Source: Lacticaseibacillus daqingensis (GTDB taxonomy: Bacteria; Bacillota; Bacilli; Lactobacillales; Lactobacillaceae). Taken from it: a DNA stretch of 64,000 nt. Below, piece by piece: positions 1 to 7,935 of the stretch. The notes below the pieces were generated by a model. It made no database searches. It saw only the letters and a list, made by a program, of their open reading frames with translations, and had not been told where the DNA came from. A program made the position numbers and the translations under genes. Every line of letters starts with the position of its first letter. Position 1 is the stretch's first letter. Where the stretch lies: assembly GCF_003946115.1 (NCBI RefSeq), contig NZ_RHOH01000001.1, forward strand, positions 434,001 to 498,000, in the 5' to 3' direction.

Positions 1-96
1 CTTTTGCTCAAAGCAAGGTGATGAGATAAATTCGATCAAGTGCTCGCTTCTATCAGTAAGGAGGCATATGATAGGTCAGTACCAGTAAGCTTTTAG

Positions 97-1470
97 CTAA
101 TTGAGGTGCTGGCCATTGCTAGTAAAAACTTGTTTGAACCAGTTGAAGGATTTTTTCGGAATGCGTCGCAGATCTCGGACTTCTTGATTTGTACGGTTGA
201 CGTAGACGGCACCGTATCGCTTGTCCATGTTGCCGCTGGAACTTGGAATATCAATCAACCCCCAAGCTAAGTAACCAAGTACTTGGACGCCATCTTTAAA
301 AATAGCGTCTTTCATAGATTGCAAATGCTGGCGATGATAGTCGATACGGTAGTCGTCCTGAATTTCCTCATCGGTATCTGGTTCGCGAATACCGAGACCA
401 TTCTCGATTGGGAACAGGGGCAGACCATAAGCGTTGTAGACTTTGGTGAGAATGTCGCGGAAGCCGATAGGGTCGACATTCCAGTGCCATTCATTAGATC
501 TAGTATACGGGTTACGTACGTTGCCGAAGTCCAGGTAACGTAGGGGGCTAGTGTTAATAGGGACTAAACTGCTGTCGATTAAGTCGCTACGATAATAGGA
601 GAAGGCGATGTAGTCACTGGTCAGTTGTGTAAAGGCAGCTTTGTCTTGTTCAGTTAAGTCTATATCGAGGCGGTTATTTTTCACGTAGGTCATCACTTCG
701 TTGGAGTAGCGGCCACGAACGAATACATCCATTAGGTTTCGATTGGAAAATTCATCAATCTTGCGCGCATATTGGTTGTCAAGCGGGTTTGCCGTTGACG
801 CATAGACTTCCTCATATGCAAGCATACCGCCAATCTTAGCTTTAGTGGTGTTGTGGAGATAGTTTGCAATTTGTGCGTGCGCACTCATTACGTGATTGGT
901 GATGGTGAGAATTTCTTCGTCAGAAGTACCCCCTTCGAGGCAGCCGGCATAAATACGAGCATTACTTGTGGTATAGAGATTTTGCTCGTTGAACGTAATC
1001 CAGTACGGAACGATAGGAGCAAATTCGTCAACCATACGCTTGCCAAAGCGAACAAAGGCATCGACGACATGGCGGCTCAGAAATCCATTGTACTTCTGAG
1101 CCAAGGCCAGCGGCATATCGAAGTGATATAGGCAGATCATTGGTGTAATATCTCGATCTAGTAGCGCCTCGATCAGGTGTTGATAAAAAGCGATGCCTTC
1201 TGGGTTAAAGTTGCCGTCACCAGTGGGGCAGACGCGACTCCACCCAATTTGGAACCGATAGCAGGTGACGCCCATCTCGTGCATTAGGTCGAAGTCTTCT
1301 TCATAACGATGGTATTCGTCAATTGCGGTTGACCAGTCCATATTGCTTGGTCCAGCTGATCGTTGATCATAGATTGATGGTCCGCGACCGCCTAAGTTTT
1401 GACCACCTTCAGTTTGCATACTTGAAGTTGAGTTACCCCACAGAAAGGTCGTGGGAAGCTGATTGGTCAT
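97..1470 (-). CDS. 6-phospho-beta-glucosidase, glycoside hydrolase family 1
   Basis: A 457-residue GH1 enzyme, near the usual family length. It should split PTS-imported beta-glucoside 6-phosphates in the cytosol into glucose-6-phosphate and an aglycone or sugar. The acid/base motif TFNEQN places the catalytic Glu at residue 162, and the nucleophile motif PIENGLG places the second Glu at residue 356. There is no signal peptide. The ATG start follows a strong AAGGAGG site (reverse complement of about 1473-1490). No PTS gene lies next to it; the following minus-strand upstream gene is a YitT-like membrane protein, so the cognate transporter is outside the window or elsewhere. A phospho-beta-galactosidase activity cannot be excluded from sequence alone. 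Confidence 0.93.
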   Translation of the reverse strand: MTNQLPTTFLWGNSTSSMQTEGGQNLGGRGPSIYDQRSAGPSNMDWSTAIDEYHRYEEDFDLMHEMGVTCYRFQIGWSRVCPTGDGNFNPEGIAFYQHLIEALLDRDITPMICLYHFDMPLALAQKYNGFLSRHVVDAFVRFGKRMVDEFAPIVPYWITFNEQNLYTTSNARIYAGCLEGGTSDEEILTITNHVMSAHAQIANYLHNTTKAKIGGMLAYEEVYASTANPLDNQYARKIDEFSNRNLMDVFVRGRYSNEVMTYVKNNRLDIDLTEQDKAAFTQLTSDYIAFSYYRSDLIDSSLVPINTSPLRYLDFGNVRNPYTRSNEWHWNVDPIGFRDILTKVYNAYGLPLFPIENGLGIREPDTDEEIQDDYRIDYHRQHLQSMKDAIFKDGVQVLGYLAWGLIDIPSSSGNMDKRYGAVYVNRTNQEVRDLRRIPKKSFNWFKQVFTSNGQHLN

Positions 1471-1596
1471 TGTGTTCCTCCTTAGGTGACATGGGTATTG
1501 GTAGGTGAGACAACGGCACTTCAGCGAACGTAAGCGCCGAAATGCCGAGGTTGGTGTAACAATCTATGGGATTTGGATAAACTTATTAGGGTGAAA

Positions 1597-2208
1597 CTAA
1601 CGAGATCGCCATCGTTGTAAGGCGTTCAGGGTAAACGTGTACAGTAAGATAAAGATTAAGCCGGCTAGAAATGACTGCCAACCGAATTGCCAGGCTCCAA
1701 TAACGAGGACGGTAATATTAATTAGCTGAAGGCTAAATGAAACGCTGATATTTGGCCAGTGTTTGTTAACAATCAGAGCGAACACGTCAAGCCCAGCGGT
1801 TGAGGCGTGGTGGGAGATACAGAGGAAGTAACCTGCTCCAATTGCTAGACCGGCCAGGGGGAGAACCAGCCAAAGCGGGAGGTCAATGGCGGGTTGAAAG
1901 GTCTGTGCAACAGAAAACCAAATCATGTATGCAACGCTGGATACAATAGAGTTGAGAAAAGTGCGTGTGCCTAGCAGTAGTAAAGCTGCAAGCAGGCAGC
2001 TTAGTGTAATTGTGTTTGTCCAGAAGGTGGTAGACAACGGTGTAAGTCGGCCCATAATCATGCCACTGGCGGTAACGCCACCAGAGATAATGTTTGCCTT
2101 AACAAGGAGCCAAGAGTAGGCAAAGGCCGTGATGCCATTGCCTAGAGCGACCCATAAGATGTCGAGCGTCATTTCTTTATGTGAGTTTTTTTGTGTAATA
2201 TTAGTCAA
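1597..2208 (-). CDS. YitT/YczE-type integral membrane protein
   Basis: A 203-residue membrane protein with about six hydrophobic segments and the glycine-rich IISGGVTASG motif of the YitT (DUF161) family near residue 40, with a second weaker repeat (STAGLDVFAL) after residue 135. It lacks the cytosolic DUF2179 domain of long YitT proteins, so it resembles the short YczE form. The start is TTG at 2206-2208, chosen because AAGGAG sits seven bases upstream; an internal ATG at codon 14 has no comparable site. Function of the family is unknown. The gene is on the same strand as the GH1 gene, 126 bp upstream of it, with a weak inverted repeat in between, so co-transcription is possible but not shown. 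Confidence 0.75.
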   Translation of the reverse strand: MTNITQKNSHKEMTLDILWVALGNGITAFAYSWLLVKANIISGGVTASGMIMGRLTPLSTTFWTNTITLSCLLAALLLLGTRTFLNSIVSSVAYMIWFSVAQTFQPAIDLPLWLVLPLAGLAIGAGYFLCISHHASTAGLDVFALIVNKHWPNISVSFSLQLINITVLVIGAWQFGWQSFLAGLIFILLYTFTLNALQRWRSR

Positions 2209-2368
2209 GCGTTGGCTCCTTGCTTTATGTCTAAGACGGACCGGATAACTTATAACGTATATAGGCTACCCTAAGTGACATATCAGGTATGCTTCATCAA
2301 GAATTAGAATTTTTCGTTGATGGTAGTGAAGTGGGATTAGCGAATGTAAAAGATTTAGTTCAGATGAG

Positions 2369-3385
2369 CTAAAGGGCTGCTTCTTCACTGTAGCCGTTGT
2401 AGTTTTTAGAAAAGGAAGTTTCCGGTAGACTGCGGTTAGTTACAAGCCAGGTAGTGCGTTCTTCACTGGATTGGAAGCCGTGCCAGTTACCCAAACCACC
2501 ATGGTCGGTTGTGAGAATAATCAACCAGTCCTCTTTTTTATAGGACGGCCGGTTATAGATTGTTTGAAGGAGCTGGTAAGCAATTTCGTCAACATCTCGG
2601 AAGCCGTTGGTATAGCGATAATTCTTGTTGCCAAAGCCGGTAATGTGTCCGTTGGAATCTGCACCCTCAAGGGTACAGAAGACGATATCACGTTCCATAT
2701 CGGATCCTTCAGTCAGCGCTTGTTTCATTGTGTTGTAGGTGTCCAAGTCGTCAGAACATTCAATATACTTCATCGGAATGTCTGGATTTTCTTCTAAGTA
2801 ACTGATTTCATCAACATAGTTAACGTGGAAGTGATCTGGCCACGATGCTGTGAAGAGACTTTTTGATCCGTATTTTTCGGCTGCTCGTAACATGAAGGTC
2901 TTGACGTTAATGTTCTTGGACACTCCATTGTCGTTCATACCATGATCATTAGACCATTTCCCGGTTGTAATTGAGGCCCAACCTGGTGCAGTGCTGGTGT
3001 GTTGCTCGCTTGGGGTGCCTTTCAAGCCACCTGCATAGGATATGTAGAGCTCGGCGGAGTCTGCGAGTAGAGTACGAATGCCACTACATACGGAATCGGG
3101 GAAATGACCGCTAACGAAGCCACTTTGATCGTAAGGGTCCTCATTTGGGTGTGAGGCTAATAGGTTGACGAGAAGGTCTGCACGAGCGCCATCATAGCCA
3201 ATGACAGCCACTTTTTTATTTTTTTCACCCGGTGTTGCCAAGAAGTTCATCACTTGATCGGAAACAACGGTCTGAGGAAGTGAAGTTTTAAGTGAGTTTT
3301 GCCAAAAGTGATAAGAATCGACTGCTGCAAGATATTGTGTGCCAGCAGAGTAGCTATCTTTATAGACTTCAATTTTTGATCGCAA
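2369..3385 (-). CDS. Alkaline-phosphatase-superfamily phosphodiesterase/nucleotide pyrophosphatase
   Basis: A 338-residue cytosolic protein of the type I phosphodiesterase branch of the alkaline phosphatase superfamily. The metal and catalytic motifs appear in family order: GYDGARAD near residue 65 (first metal Asp), STAPGWASITTG near 130 (nucleophile Thr/Ser region), EGADSNGH near 240 (Asp and His ligands) and TTDHGG near 290 (Asp-His ligands). The start is TTG at 3383-3385 with AGGAGG six bases upstream. The natural ester is not predictable; phospho-, nucleotide or glycerol diesters are all hydrolysed by relatives. It has its own promoter and a cre-like box, so it is probably under carbon catabolite control. 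No signal peptide is seen. Confidence 0.8.
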   Translation of the reverse strand: MRSKIEVYKDSYSAGTQYLAAVDSYHFWQNSLKTSLPQTVVSDQVMNFLATPGEKNKKVAVIGYDGARADLLVNLLASHPNEDPYDQSGFVSGHFPDSVCSGIRTLLADSAELYISYAGGLKGTPSEQHTSTAPGWASITTGKWSNDHGMNDNGVSKNINVKTFMLRAAEKYGSKSLFTASWPDHFHVNYVDEISYLEENPDIPMKYIECSDDLDTYNTMKQALTEGSDMERDIVFCTLEGADSNGHITGFGNKNYRYTNGFRDVDEIAYQLLQTIYNRPSYKKEDWLIILTTDHGGLGNWHGFQSSEERTTWLVTNRSLPETSFSKNYNGYSEEAAL

Positions 3386-3417
3386 AAGAAACCTCCTAGA
3401 CTATTTATTGCGGATGT

Positions 3418-3431
3418 TGTATGCGCTTACG
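3418..3431 (-). promoter_or_regulatory. cre-like catabolite-response element
   Basis: Read on the minus strand the 14 bases match the CcpA box TGWAANCGNTNWCA at 12 of 14 positions. It lies between the -10 box at 3438-3443 and the start of the phosphodiesterase gene, a position where CcpA binding would block transcription. Confidence 0.5.
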
Positions 3432-3437
3432 TTTGGA

Positions 3438-3466
3438 ATTATAAGGAGTGTAGTTTCAAAAGTCTA
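3438..3466 (-). promoter_or_regulatory. Sigma-A promoter of the phosphodiesterase gene
   Basis: On the minus strand a perfect TATAAT (3438-3443) is preceded, after 17 bases, by TAGACT (3461-3466, four of six bases of the -35 consensus). It lies about 55 bp upstream of the TTG start at 3385. Confidence 0.6.
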
Positions 3467-3800
3467 TGCGATTGAAAGAATGTCATATGAATTCGAAGAT
3501 ATTACCAGAACAAGTATTTTTATCAAACTCAAACTTATGGGACGTATAATTAATATCACTCTTAAACCTGGTGCACGTTCAGAAAGAAATCTGTTTAGAA
3601 ACCTTCCGACTTTGGGAGAACCATCAAGAGAATTTTGGACAAGAGGAAATCGTCATCAGAGCGGGTATGTGCGTTGGTGCTAGGATTCATGCACTGTCCT
3701 CGCTAAGCGGATTCAGTACGACTGATACGTGCTAACTTTGCTTGCGCCGTGGGCCGCATTATGCGACACTAACCCCACTGACGAAAAAGGGGGTTGCGTG
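3467..3800. other. Gene-free, AT-rich stretch
   Basis: No convincing gene is seen. Reading frames here are short, interrupted and lack ribosome binding sites. The base composition from about 3430 to 3650 is clearly more AT-rich than the NUDIX gene that follows, which marks a composition boundary. A short plus-strand frame around 3480-3740 carries one internal stop and might be decayed coding DNA, but no family can be assigned. Confidence 0.5.
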
Positions 3801-4313
3801 ATGACAACGGATCATCTGGACGAACAATGGGACTTGTACGATGCCGCCCTTCAGGTGGTGGGCACGCAGCGGCGCGGGGATCCGATGCCGGCCGGCCGCT
3901 TCCACCTGACCGTGGCGGCGGTGCTGTTCGACGAAAACGGTCACGTCCTGCTTCAGCGGCGCAGTCGCGCTAAGCTGAACCACCCAGACGAGTGGGAGGT
4001 GTCTGCCGGCGGGTCCGCCTTGCGAGGGGAGGACGGCCTGGCCGCCATTCACCGCGAGGTGCAAGAGGAGCTCGGGCTGGCGCTGGCGTTCACCGCGGCT
4101 AATCGCTTCGCGCAGGTGTCGCACGCCACGTGGATCGAGCAATGGTTCGTGGCCACGGTGTCGACCGCCTTGCGCGCCACCGTTCACCGCCAAACCAGCG
4201 AGGTGCAGACAATTGAGTGGTTGCCGCTGGCGACGGCGCAGGCCCGCTTGCAGGCCCAGGGACATGCGGATTACGCGGCTCAGCTGGCGGCTGCGGCCGC
4301 GTGGCTGAAGTGA
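3801..4313 (+). CDS. NUDIX hydrolase
   Basis: A 170-residue NUDIX protein. The complete NUDIX box (G-x5-E-x7-REVQEELG-L) runs from about residue 74 to 96 and supplies the metal-binding glutamates. The family hydrolyses nucleoside diphosphates linked to another moiety; the domain layout with about 40 residues ahead of the fold resembles the isopentenyl-diphosphate-isomerase-like/YfcD group, whose substrates are uncertain. The ATG at 3801 is preferred over upstream in-frame codons because AAAGGGGG lies eight bases before it. The gene ends six bases before the terminal inverted repeat of a MITE-like element. Confidence 0.85.
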   Translation: MTTDHLDEQWDLYDAALQVVGTQRRGDPMPAGRFHLTVAAVLFDENGHVLLQRRSRAKLNHPDEWEVSAGGSALRGEDGLAAIHREVQEELGLALAFTAANRFAQVSHATWIEQWFVATVSTALRATVHRQTSEVQTIEWLPLATAQARLQAQGHADYAAQLAAAAAWLK

Positions 4314-4319
4314 TCCGAC

Positions 4320-4559
4320 AAAACCAACGAGGCTGAGACAAAAAGCGGTTTTAGCCCAGAGCATAAGAGCGGCTCCCTGCAAAACCCGAACTTAGGTTTT
4401 GTAGGGAGCCGCTCTTATACGGCCTGCTCTGCTCGTTTGAACACAGTGAGTTACGAGCAGACATACGTTAGGAAAGGCGTCGCTTTTTGTTTCGTACTAT
4501 CCCGGAATAGTTGTGATTCATTCTTGGACCGTTAATTATGTCTCAGACTCGTTGGTTTT
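4320..4559 (+). repeat. MITE-like dispersed repeat, family A copy 1 (complete)
   Basis: About 240 bp bounded by terminal inverted repeats of 21 bp that differ at one base (4320-4340 against 4539-4559; core AACGAGGCTGAGACA). It contains a long hairpin at 4363-4418 whose arms run from ATAAGAGCGGCTCC to its complement, with an apical AAAACC/GGTTTT. It fills the space between two convergent stop codons. A second, nearly full-length copy lies in reverse orientation at 60367-60545 and fragments lie at 7789-7862 and 9402-9472. No coding capacity is seen, so any mobility would need a transposase in trans. Confidence 0.75.
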
Positions 4560-4567
4560 TGGTGTGA

Positions 4568-5572
4568 TCAAAGGTGTAGGAGGCTCAGTAGCAGCAGCGC
4601 GGTCCCGGTTTGCAACCCACCGACACCCAGCCCGTACAGCAGAAACTTGCGCCCCTGCTGCATGAACTTAGCGAAGTCCAGCCGCAAGCCGATGGCGGCC
4701 AGCGCGATGGTTTCGAACCAGCCGGAAACGCTGTGCGCCGCAGTGGCCAGCACGGCCGGCAGTGGCAGGAACGAGTTGGCGACGCACAGCAACAGGAAGC
4801 CGAGCACGTACCAGGGGATCGGCAGGCGGTGGTGGATCGGGGCGACTGACGCGGTGCCGCTGTGCTGGACCTTGCGGGTGAACAGGGTGACCACAACGAC
4901 CAGCATGATGATGCGGGTGATCTTGAACAGCATGGCGTAGTTGACGGTGGCCTGGCTCAGCAGGCTGGCGCCGGCGACCACCTGGCCGACGGACTGCAGG
5001 GTGCCGCCGAGCAGGGCGCTTTTGGCCAGCAGGTTGTCGCCGAACACGGCGACGCCGAGGAAGGGCAGCGTCAGCATCATCACGGTGCCGAGCAGGTTGA
5101 CAAGGGTGATGATCTCGCCTTTCTCCTCATCATCGGCGCCGATGGCCGGGGCGATGGCCCCGATCGCGCTGGACCCGCACACGGCGTTGCCCCCGGCCAT
5201 CATCAGGCTGGCTTTTTCACCAAAGCCGAGGCGCCGGCCCAGCCAGTACGCGCCGGTGATCACCGCGGTCATCATCAGCAGGACGTACACGAGCCCGCGC
5301 CAGCCCATCTGGCCGATGGTCTGAAATGTGACGGTCAGCCCCAGCAGCACGACCGAGTACTCCAGCAGCCGGCTTTCGGCAAACTTGGTGCCCCGGTTGA
5401 GCCCCGGCGCCTTGGCGATGGTGTTGCCCAGCAGGATGCCCAGCAAAATGGCGAGCGTGGGCGCTCCGAGCTGCGGGAGCAGGCGCCCGAGGCCCTTGGC
5501 GAGCAGCGCAACGAGGAAGGCGAGGCCAAGCCCCGGGAGGCTGCGGCGAACCGCGTGGGTGTCAAAATTCAT
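4568..5572 (-). CDS. YeiH-family putative sulfate/anion exporter
   Basis: A 334-residue membrane protein with about ten hydrophobic segments and the YeiH/UPF0324 signatures LGILLGN near residue 45 and AGGNAVCGSSAIGA near residue 125. Family members are annotated as putative sulfate exporters on weak evidence; in Bacillus and enterobacteria they often sit divergently from a CysL/YeiE-type LysR regulator, as here. The ATG follows AAGGAG at eight bases. The gene is relevant to the sulfatase operon at 22.7-28.9 kb because both would have to deal with oxidised sulfur anions, although nothing in the sequence links their control. Confidence 0.82.
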   Translation of the reverse strand: MNFDTHAVRRSLPGLGLAFLVALLAKGLGRLLPQLGAPTLAILLGILLGNTIAKAPGLNRGTKFAESRLLEYSVVLLGLTVTFQTIGQMGWRGLVYVLLMMTAVITGAYWLGRRLGFGEKASLMMAGGNAVCGSSAIGAIAPAIGADDEEKGEIITLVNLLGTVMMLTLPFLGVAVFGDNLLAKSALLGGTLQSVGQVVAGASLLSQATVNYAMLFKITRIIMLVVVVTLFTRKVQHSGTASVAPIHHRLPIPWYVLGFLLLCVANSFLPLPAVLATAAHSVSGWFETIALAAIGLRLDFAKFMQQGRKFLLYGLGVGGLQTGTALLLLSLLHL

Positions 5573-5634
5573 TGATCAGGCTCCTTCAAACAGAATAGTC
5601 TGAGTATACCGGAAGCCTGCAATCAATGGGATTG

Positions 5635-5654
5635 ATTGCTATAATAATAGCGAT
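5635..5654. promoter_or_regulatory. LysR-type operator between yeiH-like and lysR genes
   Basis: A 20-bp imperfect palindrome (ATTGCTAT-aata-ATAGCGAT; 8 of 10 positions symmetric) of the T-N11-A kind bound by LysR regulators. It lies in the 113-bp divergent intergenic region, 32 bp before the regulator start. Confidence 0.6.
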
Positions 5655-5685
5655 TCGAAAACGTGATAATAAGGGGCTGTTCCAC

Positions 5686-6480
5686 ATGAAACACCTGGAG
5701 ACATTCAAAATGGTCTACGAGACCCGCAGCTTCTCGCGCGCCGCCACGCTATTATTCATCGCCCAACCCACCGTGTCCGCGCAGATCAAGGCGCTGGAAA
5801 CGGAGTTCGGTGTGACCTTGTTCGTGCGCAACGGCCGCGGGGCGCTAGGCGTGACGCCGGCGGCCACCCAGTTGTATGAGCAGGTGACCACGATGCTGGC
5901 GACGTGGGCCGAGCTGCACGCCACGCTGGACCAGACGCCAATGACGTCGCAGTGTCACATTGCGGCCTCCCACACGTTCGCCACTGCGCTGCTGCCCCAA
6001 CTTTTGCCGCGGCTGTACCGCCAGTTCACGCACACGCGGTTTGTGGTCACCATGCAGAACTCGCAGGCTGTGGCGCAGGCGGTGCAGCGCCACGAGGCCG
6101 ACCTCGGCGTGATCGAGAAGCCGCTGGCGGTCGGCGGCCTGACGCGAACGCCGCTGCAGGCCGACCAGCTGGTGCGCGTAGGAACGACGGGGCCGTGGCT
6201 GGTGCGCGAGCCCGACTCCGGGGTGGCGTATTACACCCGGCGGTATCTGGCCGAGCAAAACGAGCAGGGGCCGCAGCTCCTAGTGGCAAGCAATGCCATC
6301 ATCGTGGCCTTGTTGCACCAAGGCTTTGGCCAGTCGATCGTGGCCAAGCGCACCGTGGTCGACCTGCCGTGTGAGGACCTCGGCCCACGGTACCGGCGGC
6401 AGTTTTTCCTGCTGACGCGGACCAACGATGCGGCGCACGCGACGCTTGCGCAGGCGGTCACCCGCTGGGCCACGGCCTAG
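5686..6480 (+). CDS. LysR-family transcriptional regulator (CysL/YeiE-like)
   Basis: A 264-residue LysR protein. The N-terminal winged helix-turn-helix is typical (FKMVYETRSFSRAATLLFIAQPTVSAQIK), shown here by the segments SFSRAA and QPTVSAQ in the first 40 residues, and a shortened periplasmic-binding-like effector domain follows. The ATG at 5686 is chosen because AAGGGG precedes it by nine bases; the open frame extends further upstream without a site. Divergence from the YeiH-like gene and the shared operator suggest that it controls that exporter and itself. The effector is unknown; relatives respond to sulfur metabolites. Confidence 0.85.
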   Translation: MKHLETFKMVYETRSFSRAATLLFIAQPTVSAQIKALETEFGVTLFVRNGRGALGVTPAATQLYEQVTTMLATWAELHATLDQTPMTSQCHIAASHTFATALLPQLLPRLYRQFTHTRFVVTMQNSQAVAQAVQRHEADLGVIEKPLAVGGLTRTPLQADQLVRVGTTGPWLVREPDSGVAYYTRRYLAEQNEQGPQLLVASNAIIVALLHQGFGQSIVAKRTVVDLPCEDLGPRYRRQFFLLTRTNDAAHATLAQAVTRWATA

Positions 6481-6534
6481 TTGCTTGCCACGCCTGACCG
6501 AAGCTCGTATGCTTAAGGCAAAGGGGGCTGAATC

Positions 6535-7608
6535 ATGAAACGACTCTTGAAGGGGCTCGCCGCACTTGTGGGCCTGCTTATCCTCGCGGTTGGCGGCTAT
6601 GTCGCCTACCTATTCCTGAGCTATCACCGGTTGCCGGACGATCAGGCACTCAAGCCGGTGCACCACGCGGCCACGACCACGCTGGCGCCGAACACCACTT
6701 ACACTGCCATGACCTACAACATCGGCTACGGGTCATACCCGCCGAGTTACAGCTTCTTCATGTCCGGCGGCAAGTACTCGCGGGCGTACAGCGCGGCCGC
6801 GGTGCGCGCGAGCCTGGCCGGGGTGGTCGCCACCACCGAACAGGTGGCGCCGGATGTGGCGTTTTATCAGGAAGTTGATGTGGCCAGCGACCGCGCGCGC
6901 CAGGTCAACGAGGTCAACCTGCTGGGGCAGGGATTGCCGCAGTACAGCCGCGTTTTTGGCCAAAACTATGACTCCGCGTACCTGTTTTACCCGTTCACTC
7001 GGCCGATCGGACGCGCGACCTCGGGCCTGATGACGCTGAGCCGCGCACAGGTGCTGAGCGCGCGGCGCTACCAGCTGGCGGTCGACTCGGATTACAACAA
7101 GCTGATGGACCTGGACCGCGCCTTCACCGTGACACGAACACCGGTGCAAAACGGCAAGCAGTTGGTGCTCGTCAACATCCACATGTCCGCCTTCACGCCG
7201 AACAAGGCCGTGCACGCCGCGCAGTTCAAGAAGCTGTTTGCGGCCATCGAAGCCGAGTACGCCAAGGGCAACTACGTGATGGTCGGCGGCGACTACAACC
7301 ACCGGCTGCTGAAAAACGCGGCGCAGGTCTTCGACACCAAGGCGCAAAATGAAACCTGGACTCAGCCGTTTCCGTTCGCGGACCTGCCGGCCGGCTTCCA
7401 CGTGCCGACCGCTGGCCTGGCCGCGGCCGCGGTGCCGTCCGCGCGTGAGCTGGACGCCCCGTACCGTAAGGGGAAGACCTTCGTGACCCTGATCGATGGC
7501 TTCATCCTGTCGCCGAACATCGAGGCCCACCAAGTCAAGGTGGTAGATACCGGCTTCACGTACTCCGACCATAACCCGGTGCGGTTGACGTTTAGTTTGA
7601 AGCCGTAA
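6535..7608 (+). CDS. Membrane-anchored endonuclease/exonuclease/phosphatase-family hydrolase
   Basis: A 357-residue EEP-fold protein behind an N-terminal membrane segment (residues 8-30), so the catalytic domain is probably outside the cell. Fold motifs occur in order: TYNIGYG near 61, YQEVD near 112 (metal Glu), VNIHMS near 215, GGDYNH near 250 (Asp/Asn), DGFI near 323 and YSDHNP near 345 (general-base Asp-His). The family includes nucleases, sphingomyelinases and inositol phosphatases; the substrate is not predictable. The ATG follows AAAGGGGG. It is followed by its own terminator. Confidence 0.82.
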   Translation: MKRLLKGLAALVGLLILAVGGYVAYLFLSYHRLPDDQALKPVHHAATTTLAPNTTYTAMTYNIGYGSYPPSYSFFMSGGKYSRAYSAAAVRASLAGVVATTEQVAPDVAFYQEVDVASDRARQVNEVNLLGQGLPQYSRVFGQNYDSAYLFYPFTRPIGRATSGLMTLSRAQVLSARRYQLAVDSDYNKLMDLDRAFTVTRTPVQNGKQLVLVNIHMSAFTPNKAVHAAQFKKLFAAIEAEYAKGNYVMVGGDYNHRLLKNAAQVFDTKAQNETWTQPFPFADLPAGFHVPTAGLAAAAVPSARELDAPYRKGKTFVTLIDGFILSPNIEAHQVKVVDTGFTYSDHNPVRLTFSLKP

Positions 7609-7642
7609 CGCAAAAAAAGTCGCCAACTGGCGGCTTTTTGCG
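7609..7642. terminator. Rho-independent terminator, bidirectional
   Basis: The stem AAAGTCGCC/GGCGGCTTT with flanking A and T runs starts right after the stop codon of the EEP-family gene. Confidence 0.85.
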
Positions 7643-7645
7643 TGT

Positions 7646-7753
7646 TCATCCGGGCAGTGTGCTCAACACCGAGAGCCCGCGCTGAAAGTCTTCCCACGCG
7701 TACTGCGTGGCGACCTGAAACTCGCGCCAGTCGGCTGCCTGCGTCGCATTTTT
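7646..7753 (-). pseudogene. C-terminal remnant of a decayed protein gene
   Basis: On the minus strand 35 codons are open and end in TGA (7646-7648). The peptide has protein-like composition (for example ATQAADWREF and AWEDFQRGLS) and the GC-rich codon use of neighbouring genes. There is no start codon or ribosome binding site, and the frame is cut at a TAG (7754-7756) just before a fragment of repeat family A. I do not recognise the family. It may be the 3' end of a gene disrupted by the repeat. Confidence 0.35.
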
Positions 7754-7788
7754 CTACCCAAAGTCAACAGAAACATTGACGTGTAGCC

Positions 7789-7862
7789 ATTTGTGTCGTT
7801 CTATTCTGGCATCGTCGTGGTTCCCTATTGGACCGTTAGTTATGGCCTGATTCCTGTTTTTC
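7789..7862 (+). repeat. Repeat family A, partial copy 3
   Basis: About 75 bp align with the right third of the complete copy at 4480-4560, sharing blocks such as TTGGACCGTTA and the trailing T run. The left part and hairpin are absent. Confidence 0.5.
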
Positions 7863-7895
7863 AAGGTCTGCTCCAACGATTGGTCATCACAACGC

Positions 7896-7921
7896 AAAAA
7901 GCCGCCGAAATCCGGCGGCTC
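7896..7921 (-). terminator. Rho-independent terminator of the ion transporter gene
   Basis: Read on the minus strand, GAGCCGCCGG and its complement CCGGCGGCT form a stem around ATTT and are followed by TTTTTG, 15 bp after the stop codon of the transporter. Confidence 0.8.
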
Positions 7922-7935
7922 AGATTGTCTTGCAA

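Noticed and set aside
3408-3683. A plus-strand open frame of 91 codons
   Set aside because: It has no ribosome binding site, unusual amino acid composition, and overlaps the promoter and cre-like box of the divergent phosphodiesterase gene.
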